Part shown: positions 33,773 through 42,351 of the stretch, in pieces
Layout of the letters: every line of letters begins with the position of its first letter
Numbering within the stretch: position 1 is the stretch's first letter
Assembly (NCBI GenBank): GCA_963722555.1
Contig: CAVRNQ010000006.1
Span: forward strand, 1,364,001-1,428,000
Source: Bog-366 sp963722555
GTDB lineage: Bacteria > Acidobacteriota > Terriglobia > UBA7540
Reading direction: 5' to 3'
Length of the DNA: 64,000 bases
Program-made: the position numbers and the translations under genes
The notes under the pieces: model-generated
Seen by the model: only the letters and a program-made list of their open reading frames with translations
Told to the model about the DNA's origin: nothing
Databases searched by the model: none

Positions 33773-33799
33773 TGGTAACATATATGGTACCAATGTCAA
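33773..33799 (-). promoter_or_regulatory. Candidate promoter/operator of the HigBA pair
   Basis: On the minus strand TTGACA (33799-33794) is followed by a 20-bp near-palindrome TGGTACCATATATGTTACCA (33792-33773), one mismatched pair, ending 7 bp before the toxin ATG. HigA-type antitoxins usually bind such palindromes to repress their own operon. A -10 could be CATTAT after 19 bp. Confidence 0.5.
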
Positions 33800-34058
33800 G
33801 TGGGTAGATACAAGTCACGGTGTCGCCGCGGCAACCTCTCGCTACCGCGGGCTCTTCCTTCGATGACGAAAGGTCAATTCCAAAGACGAATTGATCGTGG
33901 CAACCTCTGGATCACTCAACCTCATGCGCCGTTCGAACTGTAATCTTCGCGCTTGGAGCTTCCCACCTTGCGCAACTCGATCACCAAGTGTAAGCCGTCG
34001 TTCACGGTTCTTTCCCTAGCGAAAGGCCTTGCGGGGATCGGGATCCAGGAGCTGGTAG

Positions 34059-34085
34059 CCACGACGAGCGTTCTTCTCGTCGTGG
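34059..34085. terminator. Hairpin with short T-tract
   Basis: CCACGACGAG (34059-34068) pairs perfectly with CTCGTCGTGG (34076-34085) around a 7-base loop, followed on the plus strand by GCTTTT. Terminator-like, though no gene ends close by on the plus strand. Confidence 0.4.
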
Positions 34086-34189
34086 GCTTTTGGAAGGATT
34101 TCGACCTTGAAGGACATTCGACCTCGACGAACCCACGGCAAATCGCAAAACGGATTTGCCGTGGCTACCACGTCCCACGCGGAAAGCGG

Positions 34190-34336
34190 GTAGCGCAGAG
34201 TTGGTTTGTAACTCTGCGGCTCTTCGACGGATCCTGAGTATACAAGCCGCGGAGTTCAAGAACAACTCCGCGCTACCCGCTTTTCTCAGCAACCGCGCCC
34301 AAGGGCCGCGGACGTACAAAACAGGTTCGCGCCACT
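34190..34336. repeat. 'gtagcgcagacctg'-type palindromic repeat (family D), copy 2
   Basis: GTAGCGCAGAGTTGG pairs with CCGCGGAGTTC...ACTCCGCGCTAC. The right part (TTTCTCAGCAACCGCGCCCA...) repeats 32117-32172 in the same orientation at about 85% identity. The two copies bracket the toxin-antitoxin/IS region. Confidence 0.65.
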
Positions 34337-34501
34337 CGCTTCCCCTAGTGAAAGAGTGTTAAAATCGTAGTGACGTTTCTCAACGATGCGAACTGGACAC
34401 TGCCTAAGGTGGCAGAAACACGCCGGCTTGACTGAAGGTGTCCGCGCACTCTCGTTGTGGCAGTCATCCCACCGGCGGTGTCTGGTTCCGGAGGTGGAAT
34501 C

Positions 34502-35155
34502 ATGAATCACCGGTCGTGGTTGCTTCTTCTATCGGTTGTATTCCTCTTATCCCTACCTGCTTACACGGCTGACCTGAATGGGGACCTGCTGAAGGCTGCC
34601 GAAGATGGCGATGCCGTCAAAGTGCAGTCGGCGCTGGCAAAAGGCGCCAACATGAATGCCAGGGACGGGGCCGGCAATACCCCCTTGATGATTGCAGTCG
34701 TTTCCAAAGGCAACCTGGCCATTGTCAAAGCCCTGCTGGCCAAGGGTGCTGACGTCAAGGCCCGGAACGAAGTCAGCCAGACGGCCCTCTACCTCGCGGC
34801 ACGGGGCGGCTACGTCGAAATTGCCGATCTCCTGGCTGCCAAGGGCGCTGACCTGAATTCCCAGGATGTGCAAGGCAAGACCCCGCTGATGGTTGCGATC
34901 TCCCAGGGCAAGATCGACAGTATCAAAATGTTGCTCGCCAAGGGGGCCGATCTAAAGGCCAGAGACAGCGAGGGTGGGACTGCGGTGATGGAGGCGGTGG
35001 TTCAAAGAAACGCCGATATCCTAAAGCTTCTCCTCGCCAAAGGCGCCGATGCCAACACCGCTTTCAACGACGGTACCACCGCCTTGAAGATGGCGACCGA
35101 CATGGGAAGCACGGATATCGTCAAGGTGCTCAAAGAGGCAGGGGCTAAGAAATAG
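34502..35155 (+). CDS. Exported ankyrin-repeat protein
   Basis: 217 residues from the ATG after GGAGGTGG. The signal peptide WLLLLSVVFLLSLPAYTA is followed by about six ankyrin units with the TPLMIAV / ALYLAARGGYVEIADLLAAKGAD pattern, then a final TALKMATDMGSTDIVKVLKEAG. Whole-length repeats with no other domain point to a binding protein, probably periplasmic. Partner unknown. Its leader (CCGGAGGTG) looks like that of the TPR gene at 29539. Confidence 0.85.
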   Translation: MNHRSWLLLLSVVFLLSLPAYTADLNGDLLKAAEDGDAVKVQSALAKGANMNARDGAGNTPLMIAVVSKGNLAIVKALLAKGADVKARNEVSQTALYLAARGGYVEIADLLAAKGADLNSQDVQGKTPLMVAISQGKIDSIKMLLAKGADLKARDSEGGTAVMEAVVQRNADILKLLLAKGADANTAFNDGTTALKMATDMGSTDIVKVLKEAGAKK

Positions 35156-35234
35156 CAGGCATCGTTAGAGCCGCGGACCCGAACTGCACGCGCTGCCCAC
35201 CAGAGCCCAGCGCCAGCCCCATTGGCGGTGTACT

Positions 35235-36932
35235 CTACTTCGCCAGCGCTTCGAGCAGTTCCTTCTCAATCGCGCGGAACTTCACCGGGTCGCGAACGTA
35301 ATCGGTGAATCCCCCCAGGGCTTCCTTTCCGAGGCGCTCGGCTTCCGTCGGAGTTTTGGCTTTGAGCGCCATCAACATTTCGTAATCCTCGATCCCCTGC
35401 AGCATGGTCTCGAGGCGAATTGACGAATACACTGATTTCCTGGCGCGGTCCGGATAAACGATGAACGCGTCGCCCGAGGGCAGCAATTCGGTGTTGGCGT
35501 CGATCACGGGCTGCGTGTCCAGAATCGGCTCGGGCGTCCAATAGCTCCAGCCCCAGTGCAGGAAGCCGGTAAAGCCGTAGCGGAAATTCAGCCAGTGCAG
35601 CAGCCGCACCTTGAGCAGCGGGTAATCCATCAGCCGATTCAGGTAGCGTTGGTTGGGAAACAGGCACGTGTAGAACCACACCTCACGGCCGCTGGCCATG
35701 CGCTGGCGGATCATTTCCATCTGATCGTCGAACTTGCCAAGCTGCGGGACCCAGACGTCGCAGTATTTCTGCAGTTCGTCGGGCATGTGCTCGGCGTCCA
35801 CGGCGTCCATCGTGGAAACGCCGGGAAGATAGCGATGCACCAGTTCTGCGAAGCGGGCGTAGTAGGGTGGCTCCGTGCCGTGGGCTTCGTCAAGAATGTG
35901 CTGGTAGTAGATTGACTTCCACCCTTTGGCCTCGAGGTGGGCATTGAGGGCGGTGAGGAACCCGACCAGGAAGGGCTCAACCCGCGGGTCGTCGGGCGGC
36001 AGCGTCCGCTTGCTCACTTGGCCGTTCTCAAGCTGGAGCGTGTGAACCATGAGCCCCGCGTCGTAGCTGCCCGCGCGATCCAACAGGTGGCCGCCCTCGA
36101 TGTACCCGATCGCGCCGGCCTCGTGGAAGGTCTCGACCCAGCGGTCGAAATTCGCGAAGTCGTAAACGAGGTGGTCCCCCTCGACGCGCGGCGTAATCAG
36201 CTCCAGGAGGGGGGTGATCACCATGTTCTGCCGATGCTCGGCCATGACGCGCCCGAGGTTTGCGAGTAACGTCCACCAGTCGGGCGTGAACTCCGCGACG
36301 CCGTAAAATTGCTGGGAAGCGTGGTCATCGAAGGTGAACCAGTTGGTGACTTTCAGCGCGTGGGGGGCGGGCACGGCCGCCGCCAGCACTTTCACGCGGA
36401 ACTCCTGGCGCGCCAGTTGCCGCTCCCCCGCGCGCACCACGACCGCGCCGTGATACTCGCCCGGCGGGGCATCAGCCGGAACCGCCACGCTAATCCACAG
36501 CGACTGGGTCCGCTGGGCCTTAACGTTTACCGGAAAATCCTCGAGCGGGTCGGGAAACCACCCCGGTGCTTCTCCCACCACTTCGTCCTCCGGCGTGTTC
36601 CGCGTGTGCGAGCCGACCACCACATAACCCACCGGGCGGACCGTCGCGCCCGCCAGGGTTTCCCCCTGGACGTTTTTCAGCGGCTCGACCTCGGCCGTCA
36701 CGCCCGCGAGCGGCGCCGCCGAGCGCAGCGCGAGTTGCACGCTCACGTGCTGGCCGTGCGCCCCGAGCAATTCCGGCCGGGCGAGGCGATGACTTCCCGC
36801 GGCATCCGTGGGGAAGATTTTGATGAGCGAATCAACGAACCAAACGCTTGGCCCAGGTTGATCCGCAGCTCGCGCGGGCCCCAGCAGGAGACCACAGGCG
36901 ATGAACAGAAAGAACACCTTGTGATGTGTCAT
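35235..36932 (-). CDS. DUF4091 / GH123-like exported glycosidase
   Basis: 565 residues, ATG preceded by GAGGAC. Signal peptide KVFFLFIACGLLLGPARA. An N-terminal beta-sandwich (about residues 30-190) contains the SLWISVAVPADAPPGEYHGAVVVRAG pattern of GH123-like proteins. The catalytic-type TIM barrel follows (to about residue 480). The late YSSIRLETMLQGIEDYEMLMAL is the DUF4091 signature. GH123 enzymes release N-acetylgalactosamine; relatives labelled DUF4091 have mixed or unknown activity. Suited to exported polysaccharide breakdown. Confidence 0.75.
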   Translation of the reverse strand: MTHHKVFFLFIACGLLLGPARAADQPGPSVWFVDSLIKIFPTDAAGSHRLARPELLGAHGQHVSVQLALRSAAPLAGVTAEVEPLKNVQGETLAGATVRPVGYVVVGSHTRNTPEDEVVGEAPGWFPDPLEDFPVNVKAQRTQSLWISVAVPADAPPGEYHGAVVVRAGERQLARQEFRVKVLAAAVPAPHALKVTNWFTFDDHASQQFYGVAEFTPDWWTLLANLGRVMAEHRQNMVITPLLELITPRVEGDHLVYDFANFDRWVETFHEAGAIGYIEGGHLLDRAGSYDAGLMVHTLQLENGQVSKRTLPPDDPRVEPFLVGFLTALNAHLEAKGWKSIYYQHILDEAHGTEPPYYARFAELVHRYLPGVSTMDAVDAEHMPDELQKYCDVWVPQLGKFDDQMEMIRQRMASGREVWFYTCLFPNQRYLNRLMDYPLLKVRLLHWLNFRYGFTGFLHWGWSYWTPEPILDTQPVIDANTELLPSGDAFIVYPDRARKSVYSSIRLETMLQGIEDYEMLMALKAKTPTEAERLGKEALGGFTDYVRDPVKFRAIEKELLEALAK

Positions 36933-37101
36933 GGCTTTTGTCCTCGAAAAATGCGCGTTGGGCGAGGGCTTTCGGAAGAGCAGATTATCTCACTCCCCGC
37001 AAGGTGGAGCGGAAGATTCTGCGGTCAGTCCCGGCATTTGCGTGCCGGGTTGAGCATCATTCGGAATCAGGGAACTTTCGACGCTGGAGACGGCCCTACG
37101 G

Positions 37102-37905
37102 TCAGCGCACGTACTCAACCCCAAAGAACCGGCCGGAGGCGCCTCCGGCGGCCCAGACGATCCGCCCCGTAGTTTCCACAGGAGTCTGGCTCTGGGAATA
37201 GGGCAGGGTGATGTAAATCTCGTCCCCGGTGGAGAAGTGCTGGGTGCTGAAAAAGCAGAGGCCGGCCTTGGAGACGTCGCGTGTCTGCGCAATGTCCATG
37301 ACGCCCCAAGTGTTGCGCACGCGGAGTTGCATAGTGAGCTTCAAGCGGCGGGTCCGCCGGCGTTCCACAGACACCTGGACAGGAGGTTTCATCGACCGAT
37401 CGAGAATCTCCGGCGTCACCAGCTGGTCGCTGGGCTTCCAGCGCGTGGTCTCGTCGCAACGCTTGCAGTGGCGCGAAATGAGACCGGTGGCAAGCAGCAC
37501 GTCATATTCGATGCTGGAAAGCGTGCTTTGCGCTGCCGTCTTGCAGGCGGCACATTCAATCATTACCTTCGGCTGCACACCATCCGCATTCGGGACAAAC
37601 GCGACACCCCAGATCCCGCTCTCCGGATTCTGCGCCTCCACACCCCATTCCCGCCGGTCCCCGAAAACCTGCTGGAAGGCGCCCACCACACGAAACTCCT
37701 CCTCGATCCCGTTTTCCAGGTTCTTGAGAAGCACGATGTCATCGGGCAGCATAGAGTGAATTAGACTGATCCGCGCGCCGTGCTGGTTGAAGCTGACCGT
37801 GACGGTCTCTTCCGCGAAGGAGACTCCCGCGGCGTTGTTCCCAATCACCCGTATGCGCACCGGGGCGAGAATACGATCCGAGCGGCGTCGCTCCATAATG
37901 TCCAT
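37102..37905 (-). CDS. Tandem PilZ protein with central CxxC pair
   Basis: 267 residues. The first PilZ-like half begins ERRRSDRILAPVRIRVIG with SFNQHGARISL; the second begins ERRRTRRLKLTMQLRV with DVSKAGLCFFS, giving RxxxR and D/NxSxxG c-di-GMP motifs (the first half has an Asn-Gln variant). Between them are CAAC (about residues 119-122) and CKRC (about 147-150), a possible zinc ribbon. The arrangement suggests a two-barrel receptor with a metal-binding linker. Target unknown; nothing in the immediate neighbours indicates one. Confidence 0.75.
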   Translation of the reverse strand: MDIMERRRSDRILAPVRIRVIGNNAAGVSFAEETVTVSFNQHGARISLIHSMLPDDIVLLKNLENGIEEEFRVVGAFQQVFGDRREWGVEAQNPESGIWGVAFVPNADGVQPKVMIECAACKTAAQSTLSSIEYDVLLATGLISRHCKRCDETTRWKPSDQLVTPEILDRSMKPPVQVSVERRRTRRLKLTMQLRVRNTWGVMDIAQTRDVSKAGLCFFSTQHFSTGDEIYITLPYSQSQTPVETTGRIVWAAGGASGRFFGVEYVR

Positions 37906-38093
37906 GAGTTTTCAAAAAAAAAGCGGGTACCCAGGGTCCCTGCAGTCGTCAGCGCGTCCAAACGGGCTCGGCGGGCGCAACCCCTCTCGGGAAGGCCCCC
38001 GCTTCTCCGGCGGACCCCCGTGGCACACGCTGCTGCCTGCGTGAATTCAAAAATACCTTAACCCCAATGACCTGTCAAATACCCCCGCTCACA

Positions 38094-38204
38094 GGTAATG
38101 GGTCAGTTTGCTGTAGCGGCGCTCTATGAGCGCCGGAATCTATTGAATCAGAAGCCGGCGGTCATAGACCGCCGCTACAAAAAACCAAACTCACCTATTA
38201 CCCG
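38094..38204. repeat. Composite palindrome with 'tagcggcg' core (family C relative)
   Basis: The outer arms GGTAATGGGTCAGTTTG (left) and CAAACTCACCTATTACC (right) enclose TGTAGCGGCGCTCTATGAGCG and CGGTCATAGACCGCCGCTACA. The right end touches the stop of the STAS gene at 38206. The rest of the gap (37906-38093) shows nothing else. Confidence 0.7.
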
Positions 38205-38205
38205 T

Positions 38206-38631
38206 TCACACCTCCGGCCCGCTGGCAGTGCGCTTTTTCGCCCTCGGCTCTCCCTTGGCAAACCCCGGGGGCTCATCCGCAACCCCCGCGGGCTGGTTCA
38301 GCAGGGTCAACGCCGCAGCTTCACCCGCGGCAATCGCGAAGAACTGGGTCAGGTTCACGTCGTTCAGGATTCTGCGGACGTGCGCATTCAGATTCGCGAG
38401 CACCATGCGCGCCCCGGAGTTCTGGACCGTCACTCGGGCGCCCGCTAGAAATCCCAGCCCCGTCGAGTCGATGTAAGGCACATCCTCAAAATCCACGATC
38501 AACTTCTTGGTCCCGGCATCCATCAAATCCTTCACCTTCTGCCGGAGATAAGGACCGTCACTGCCCGCCAGGAATTTGCCACTCAGACTCACAATGGCTG
38601 CATCCGCTTTGAAGCGCACCGCGATTCTCAC
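38206..38631 (-). CDS. STAS-domain anti-sigma factor antagonist
   Basis: 141 residues from a GTG at 38631, chosen because GAGGTGAG lies 3-9 bp upstream; a longer ATG frame to 38748 has no family character before this point. IVDFEDVPYIDSTGLGFLAG is the STAS motif with the phosphorylatable serine, and the fold continues through VRRILNDVNLTQFF. Such proteins release an anti-sigma factor when unphosphorylated. No kinase or phosphatase gene is adjacent. The C-terminal ~30 residues are low-complexity. Confidence 0.85.
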   Translation of the reverse strand: MRIAVRFKADAAIVSLSGKFLAGSDGPYLRQKVKDLMDAGTKKLIVDFEDVPYIDSTGLGFLAGARVTVQNSGARMVLANLNAHVRRILNDVNLTQFFAIAAGEAAALTLLNQPAGVADEPPGFAKGEPRAKKRTASGPEV

Positions 38632-38847
38632 AATCTCACCTCGCTGCTGGCCCCCGTTTGAATTCCCGGTACCCGAAACGCCCGCCACCGGATTCAGTCG
38701 CTGATCGATAGCTCCTCGTTCACCGCAATCGGACGAGACAACCAACACGCCATGCTACGAGAGGGAACGAAACCGTGTCAAGTGCGGTAGCGTAAAGTGC
38801 GCCGACCTGGCGGCAAACAGCAGGAAGATCGGTCGCCACAGGGAACC

Positions 38848-39381
38848 TCAGGTGACCGGAGCCTGCCGGGGTGGACTTCCGCCAATCACCAGCTTCATTT
38901 CGCACTCCTCACCAAAGCTGCTCGACACCTGAAAACCCACCCGCCGGTAAACCCGCAGTGCCGCCAAGTTGCTAATCTCAGTGGTTAGGAAAACCTCCGC
39001 AAAGCCGCACTGTCCTGAGAAGGCCACCGCCAAGCCTGTCAACGCTGTGCCCAGCCCTATGCGACGAAAGTCCTGATGAACAAAGATCGTGAACTCCACA
39101 GCCGCATCCGAAATGGGACAAAGAATCGCATGTGCAACCACGCGCGCCCCATCCCAAACCAGCAGGGCGCGCGATTTCTGCTGCAACTGGTCGAGCCACT
39201 GCGTTATGCGGGGGACATCGGGCGGTGGAAGCCCCTGTGCCACGCGCTTGGGCTCAAAGGCCTTGTACATCGCAACCAGCGAAAGCAGGTCAGCGGGAGC
39301 GTATTCCCGGACGAGCAGCGCCTTTGCACTACGGGTCAGAATCTCGACAGGCGTGAAAGTCACTTCCGAGGCAGGCTTCAT
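38848..39381 (-). CDS. GNAT-family acetyltransferase
   Basis: 177 residues from the ATG at 39381. The acetyl-CoA loop is FVHQDFRRIGLGTALTGLA, followed by VYRRVGFQ, the GNAT motif A/B. The alternate longer start (39468) is not family-like. Substrate unknown: GNAT proteins acetylate amines of small molecules, proteins or antibiotics. Short hydrophilic C-terminal tail. Confidence 0.8.
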   Translation of the reverse strand: MKPASEVTFTPVEILTRSAKALLVREYAPADLLSLVAMYKAFEPKRVAQGLPPPDVPRITQWLDQLQQKSRALLVWDGARVVAHAILCPISDAAVEFTIFVHQDFRRIGLGTALTGLAVAFSGQCGFAEVFLTTEISNLAALRVYRRVGFQVSSSFGEECEMKLVIGGSPPRQAPVT

Positions 39382-39519
39382 AATCAGGCCGAGGGTGACA
39401 GGGCACGAATCGCGCCAAATGGGACAAAATCCGGCAGTCCCGCAGAAAGAATGGACGACAGAACACACTATAGCGCGATTCCCGACATCGGCAAGCCCCG
39501 TTGAAACGCCTCGCCGCCG

Positions 39520-40296
39520 CTACGCGCTCAACGGTAGTGCTTCATCAGGCGACTGCACGTGGCGGATAAACGCTTCCGCCTGCTGCCGGCCGCATTCGTG
39601 ACCGCGGAAACGATTCATCTCGTCGTGGATGCGGTAGAAGTCGTCAGGATTCTGACTGGCGTGAGCATAACAAGCCGCCCGCTTGCGGTCTACGGTGGCG
39701 GAGATATCAACGTAGTGCGTAGGCCAGAAATGCGAACTCTGCTCGCCGGTCATGACTTCGAAGAAATAAAGCGGAAACTTCTTGCCCATCTTGAGCCACG
39801 CGTCGTAGACGAGCAGCGCATTGGCGCGATGGTCCTCGTGCGTATCCAGCGGCCAATGCGTGAAGACCAAGTCCGGGTTCTCGGCCTCCAGGATTTTGCG
39901 ATATTCCTCGTACCGCGCGTACGTCACTTCCACCTTGCCGTTGACCTGCCCGGCAAAGACGGGACGCGCTTTCAGAATTTCGCACGCCTTCTCCGCCTCG
40001 GCGGTCCGAATCGTTCCCGCCTCATCGTAGGTTTTCCCCTTGATGCCGCGCTCGCCCCGCGTGAGGTAAAGCACGGCGACGTTGTGCCCCAAATCGCTGT
40101 AGCGCGCGATGGTCCCGCCGCAGCCCGTCTCCGGGTCGTCCGGATGCGCCCCCGCCACCACCACTTTCAGCTTGTGCGCCGAGGGAGCAACCCCGGCTGG
40201 AGAGTTCTCCGCCGCGTTGAGCAGCGGCAAGCCTGCCGCCACTACGCCCGCTGCCCCGCTTAACATATCGCGTCGTGATAGTTTTCGCATGTTCAT
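39520..40296 (-). CDS. PIG-L family deacetylase, Tat-exported
   Basis: 258 residues from ATG 40296. SRRDMLSGAAGVVAAGLPLL is a twin-arginine signal. GAHPDDPETGCGG and THWPLDTHEDHRANA give the zinc site of LmbE/PIG-L deacetylases, which remove acetyl groups from N-acetylglucosamine-containing molecules. Full length. Neighbouring genes act on glycans, so a periplasmic sugar substrate is likely. A longer frame to 40425 is repeat-derived. Confidence 0.85.
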   Translation of the reverse strand: MNMRKLSRRDMLSGAAGVVAAGLPLLNAAENSPAGVAPSAHKLKVVVAGAHPDDPETGCGGTIARYSDLGHNVAVLYLTRGERGIKGKTYDEAGTIRTAEAEKACEILKARPVFAGQVNGKVEVTYARYEEYRKILEAENPDLVFTHWPLDTHEDHRANALLVYDAWLKMGKKFPLYFFEVMTGEQSSHFWPTHYVDISATVDRKRAACYAHASQNPDDFYRIHDEMNRFRGHECGRQQAEAFIRHVQSPDEALPLSA

Positions 40297-40479
40297 CCAC
40301 CTTCCACTCTTCCGGCCCATCAGCCTCTCACTTCGGCCTCTGATAACCAATCCCCTGCCCCCTTCCATAATGCCATAACCGGGCAGGAGCCGGGCTCCCT
40401 CTCCCCCCGGGAGCCAGGGTTGCAAATCTATTTTGCGGCGCCGTGAACCTGATTTGCAACATTGGTTGCTGCGTTCATG

Positions 40480-41946
40480 TTAGTCGCTGCCTTCAATCAG
40501 CCCCACGATAGCCCTGGTCACTGCGCCCGCGATTTCCGGCCCGACGGAATTGATTTCGCCGTACCAGCGCTCCTTCCGGTTCTGTAGCCAGGGTGGCTCG
40601 TCATCCCACTCGGCTTTGGGAATGAGGTATCCGAGTTCGTCATTAGCGAGCCCGAAAATGAACTGATACTTGCTGTTCAAGTGCTCGCGAATCGCCGGCT
40701 CGAAAGGCGCATCGGGAAAATCTGCGCCGGCGTAGCGCGTGATACCGCCGTTGACAAGCTCGGGATAGATTTCGCCCGGCACGGTTACGATCTCCGCCAC
40801 GACGCGCCCGCCGCCGAGCAACCGGATATAACTGACTTCCGTCTGCATATCCTGGCCGGTGGAGTAGTTCAGCTCACCGAAACCCTGGAATTCCTTCTTC
40901 GCGACCCCCGCATCAGGCTGTCCGTTCGTAAAAAGCTGCTTGCGGCCGCCCAAGACGCCGGCCGCTCCGGCCACGCGGAAGTGGTCGTTATGCAGGGGCG
41001 CGAAAACCGTGGCCCCGCGAAAGGCGAGCGTGTCCACGTCAACCTGTTCCCCACTTTTCACGGCGCGTTCGACAAGCTGGCCAAGGGTGATGCCGAAAAG
41101 CTCCGCCTTGCGCCAAGTTGCGTCCAGGGCGAGGCGGCCGTTGGCAGGGTCCGCCAGCGCCACGTCGTCGCCGAGTGTAGAAAGCAGTCCCCCAATTGAG
41201 CCATCAAAGAAAACGGCTAGTCCGCCTAGATGCCCCTCCACGTATTGGCAGAGCCAGTGCGGGTAGTCGGCCGTGATCTCCGTGTTCTTTCCCCCGAGGG
41301 TTTCGGGGTGGTCGCTCCAGTTAATCAAATTGGCAATAGGCTGGCCGTGCCCCGCGGAGGTCAGCTGCATGACGAATAGATAGGGGTCCTTCACATAGGG
41401 GGGGCGGCTGTCGGACTGCAATTGCGCCAGCAGGGGATGATCATCGCGCGCCAGCGTGAGGCGCGCCTCCTGCATCGATCGAACTGCCTCCACTGCCGTA
41501 CCGGCGATGCGCTCCTGGAGCCAGTCCATGTACTTCCCATCGATCCCCGACTGAAACGGCGTGGGCCCCCACAGCCCCATGGTATCCGGGCCCTCGTGGT
41601 CATGCGTCGAAGCCACGATCAGGTGCGTGACTTCCGGCGCCTGGGCTTTCACCTTCCCGCGAATCTTCAGGACGTCGTCGTAAAAGAGACCGATCAGGTC
41701 GGCGGAACACATCACGATGGTCTGCTCCCCCGCACCCAGGGCGAGGCAACGCACAAAGAGATCATCGTGGACGCCGGTCGAGACGCGATTGTTATCGAAG
41801 CCCGCCATGTAGACTTTCGCGGCACGCACGTCGGGAGTAATCGTGGCCTTGGCCGCGCCCGCCCGCAGACCTGCGGCTGGCGCGGGAGTCACCCAGAGCA
41901 ACCCAAGGAGAAGAGCCATCGCCGGCAAGGACAAGGATTTCCGCAT
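40480..41946 (-). CDS. Ceramidase-like exported protein (first paralogue)
   Basis: 488 residues from ATG 41946, placed 10 bp after GGAGGT; the longer frame to 42132 translates an adjacent repeat. Signal peptide MALLLGLLWVTPAPAAG. LRAGAAKATITPD and VASTHDHEGPDTMG resemble the neutral/alkaline ceramidase N-terminal domain: AGAAK.DITP and a metal-like STHDH. NLINWSDHPETL matches later family blocks. Bacterial relatives often lack shown ceramidase activity. A second paralogue is at 50516. Confidence 0.72.
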   Translation of the reverse strand: MRKSLSLPAMALLLGLLWVTPAPAAGLRAGAAKATITPDVRAAKVYMAGFDNNRVSTGVHDDLFVRCLALGAGEQTIVMCSADLIGLFYDDVLKIRGKVKAQAPEVTHLIVASTHDHEGPDTMGLWGPTPFQSGIDGKYMDWLQERIAGTAVEAVRSMQEARLTLARDDHPLLAQLQSDSRPPYVKDPYLFVMQLTSAGHGQPIANLINWSDHPETLGGKNTEITADYPHWLCQYVEGHLGGLAVFFDGSIGGLLSTLGDDVALADPANGRLALDATWRKAELFGITLGQLVERAVKSGEQVDVDTLAFRGATVFAPLHNDHFRVAGAAGVLGGRKQLFTNGQPDAGVAKKEFQGFGELNYSTGQDMQTEVSYIRLLGGGRVVAEIVTVPGEIYPELVNGGITRYAGADFPDAPFEPAIREHLNSKYQFIFGLANDELGYLIPKAEWDDEPPWLQNRKERWYGEINSVGPEIAGAVTRAIVGLIEGSD

Positions 41947-42062
41947 GGGATTCATGACCTCCGCGAAAAAATGCAAGGGCTTGTTTCTACACCCTTTCTG
42001 CCTGAGAATCCAGAAGGTCCGCCAAGCCTTTTTCATCCTGTGACGGCGTGCCGCGTTACTAA

Positions 42063-42221
42063 CAGGCTGCCAAAAAGGGCATCTGTCATGCTGAGCGCAG
42101 CGAAGCATCTCGCCTTGGTTCGGCCCTTTCACGCAAAAACCCAGAGCCAGATCCTTCGCTGCGCGCAGGATGACAGCGAAGGGCTCAGGATGACATCAGC
42201 GCGAGACTTTTTCAGCAGCCT
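42063..42221. repeat. Palindromic TGTCATYCTGAG element, intergenic copy
   Basis: CAGGCTGCCAAAAAGG at the left and TTTTTCAGCAGCCT at the right; inside are TGTCATGCTGAGCGCAGCGAAG and two CAGGATGACA arms. It lies between the divergent ceramidase-like and GH42 genes. The remainder of the 400-bp gap (41956-42062, 42222-42351) shows no further element. Confidence 0.8.
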
Positions 42222-42351
42222 ACTAAACGATGCCCACGCCCAGGGAGGTGCGCAAAAGGACCACGGCGCCGGGCCGCTGTTTTACCTTCCTATGGGCCAA
42301 CCCCAGCGAGGTCAGGGTAATGCTAGTCCGTTATTAGAGGGAGCTTCAACC

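Larger units (their letters stand above)
33800..34501. other. 700-bp intergenic region with hairpins
   Basis: No credible gene. Holds a hairpin at 34059-34085, a CACGGCAAATC...GATTTGCCGTG inverted repeat near 34134-34164, family D copy 2 (34190-34336) and an ankyrin gene leader. The stretch 33830-34050 shows nothing recognisable. Confidence 0.7.
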
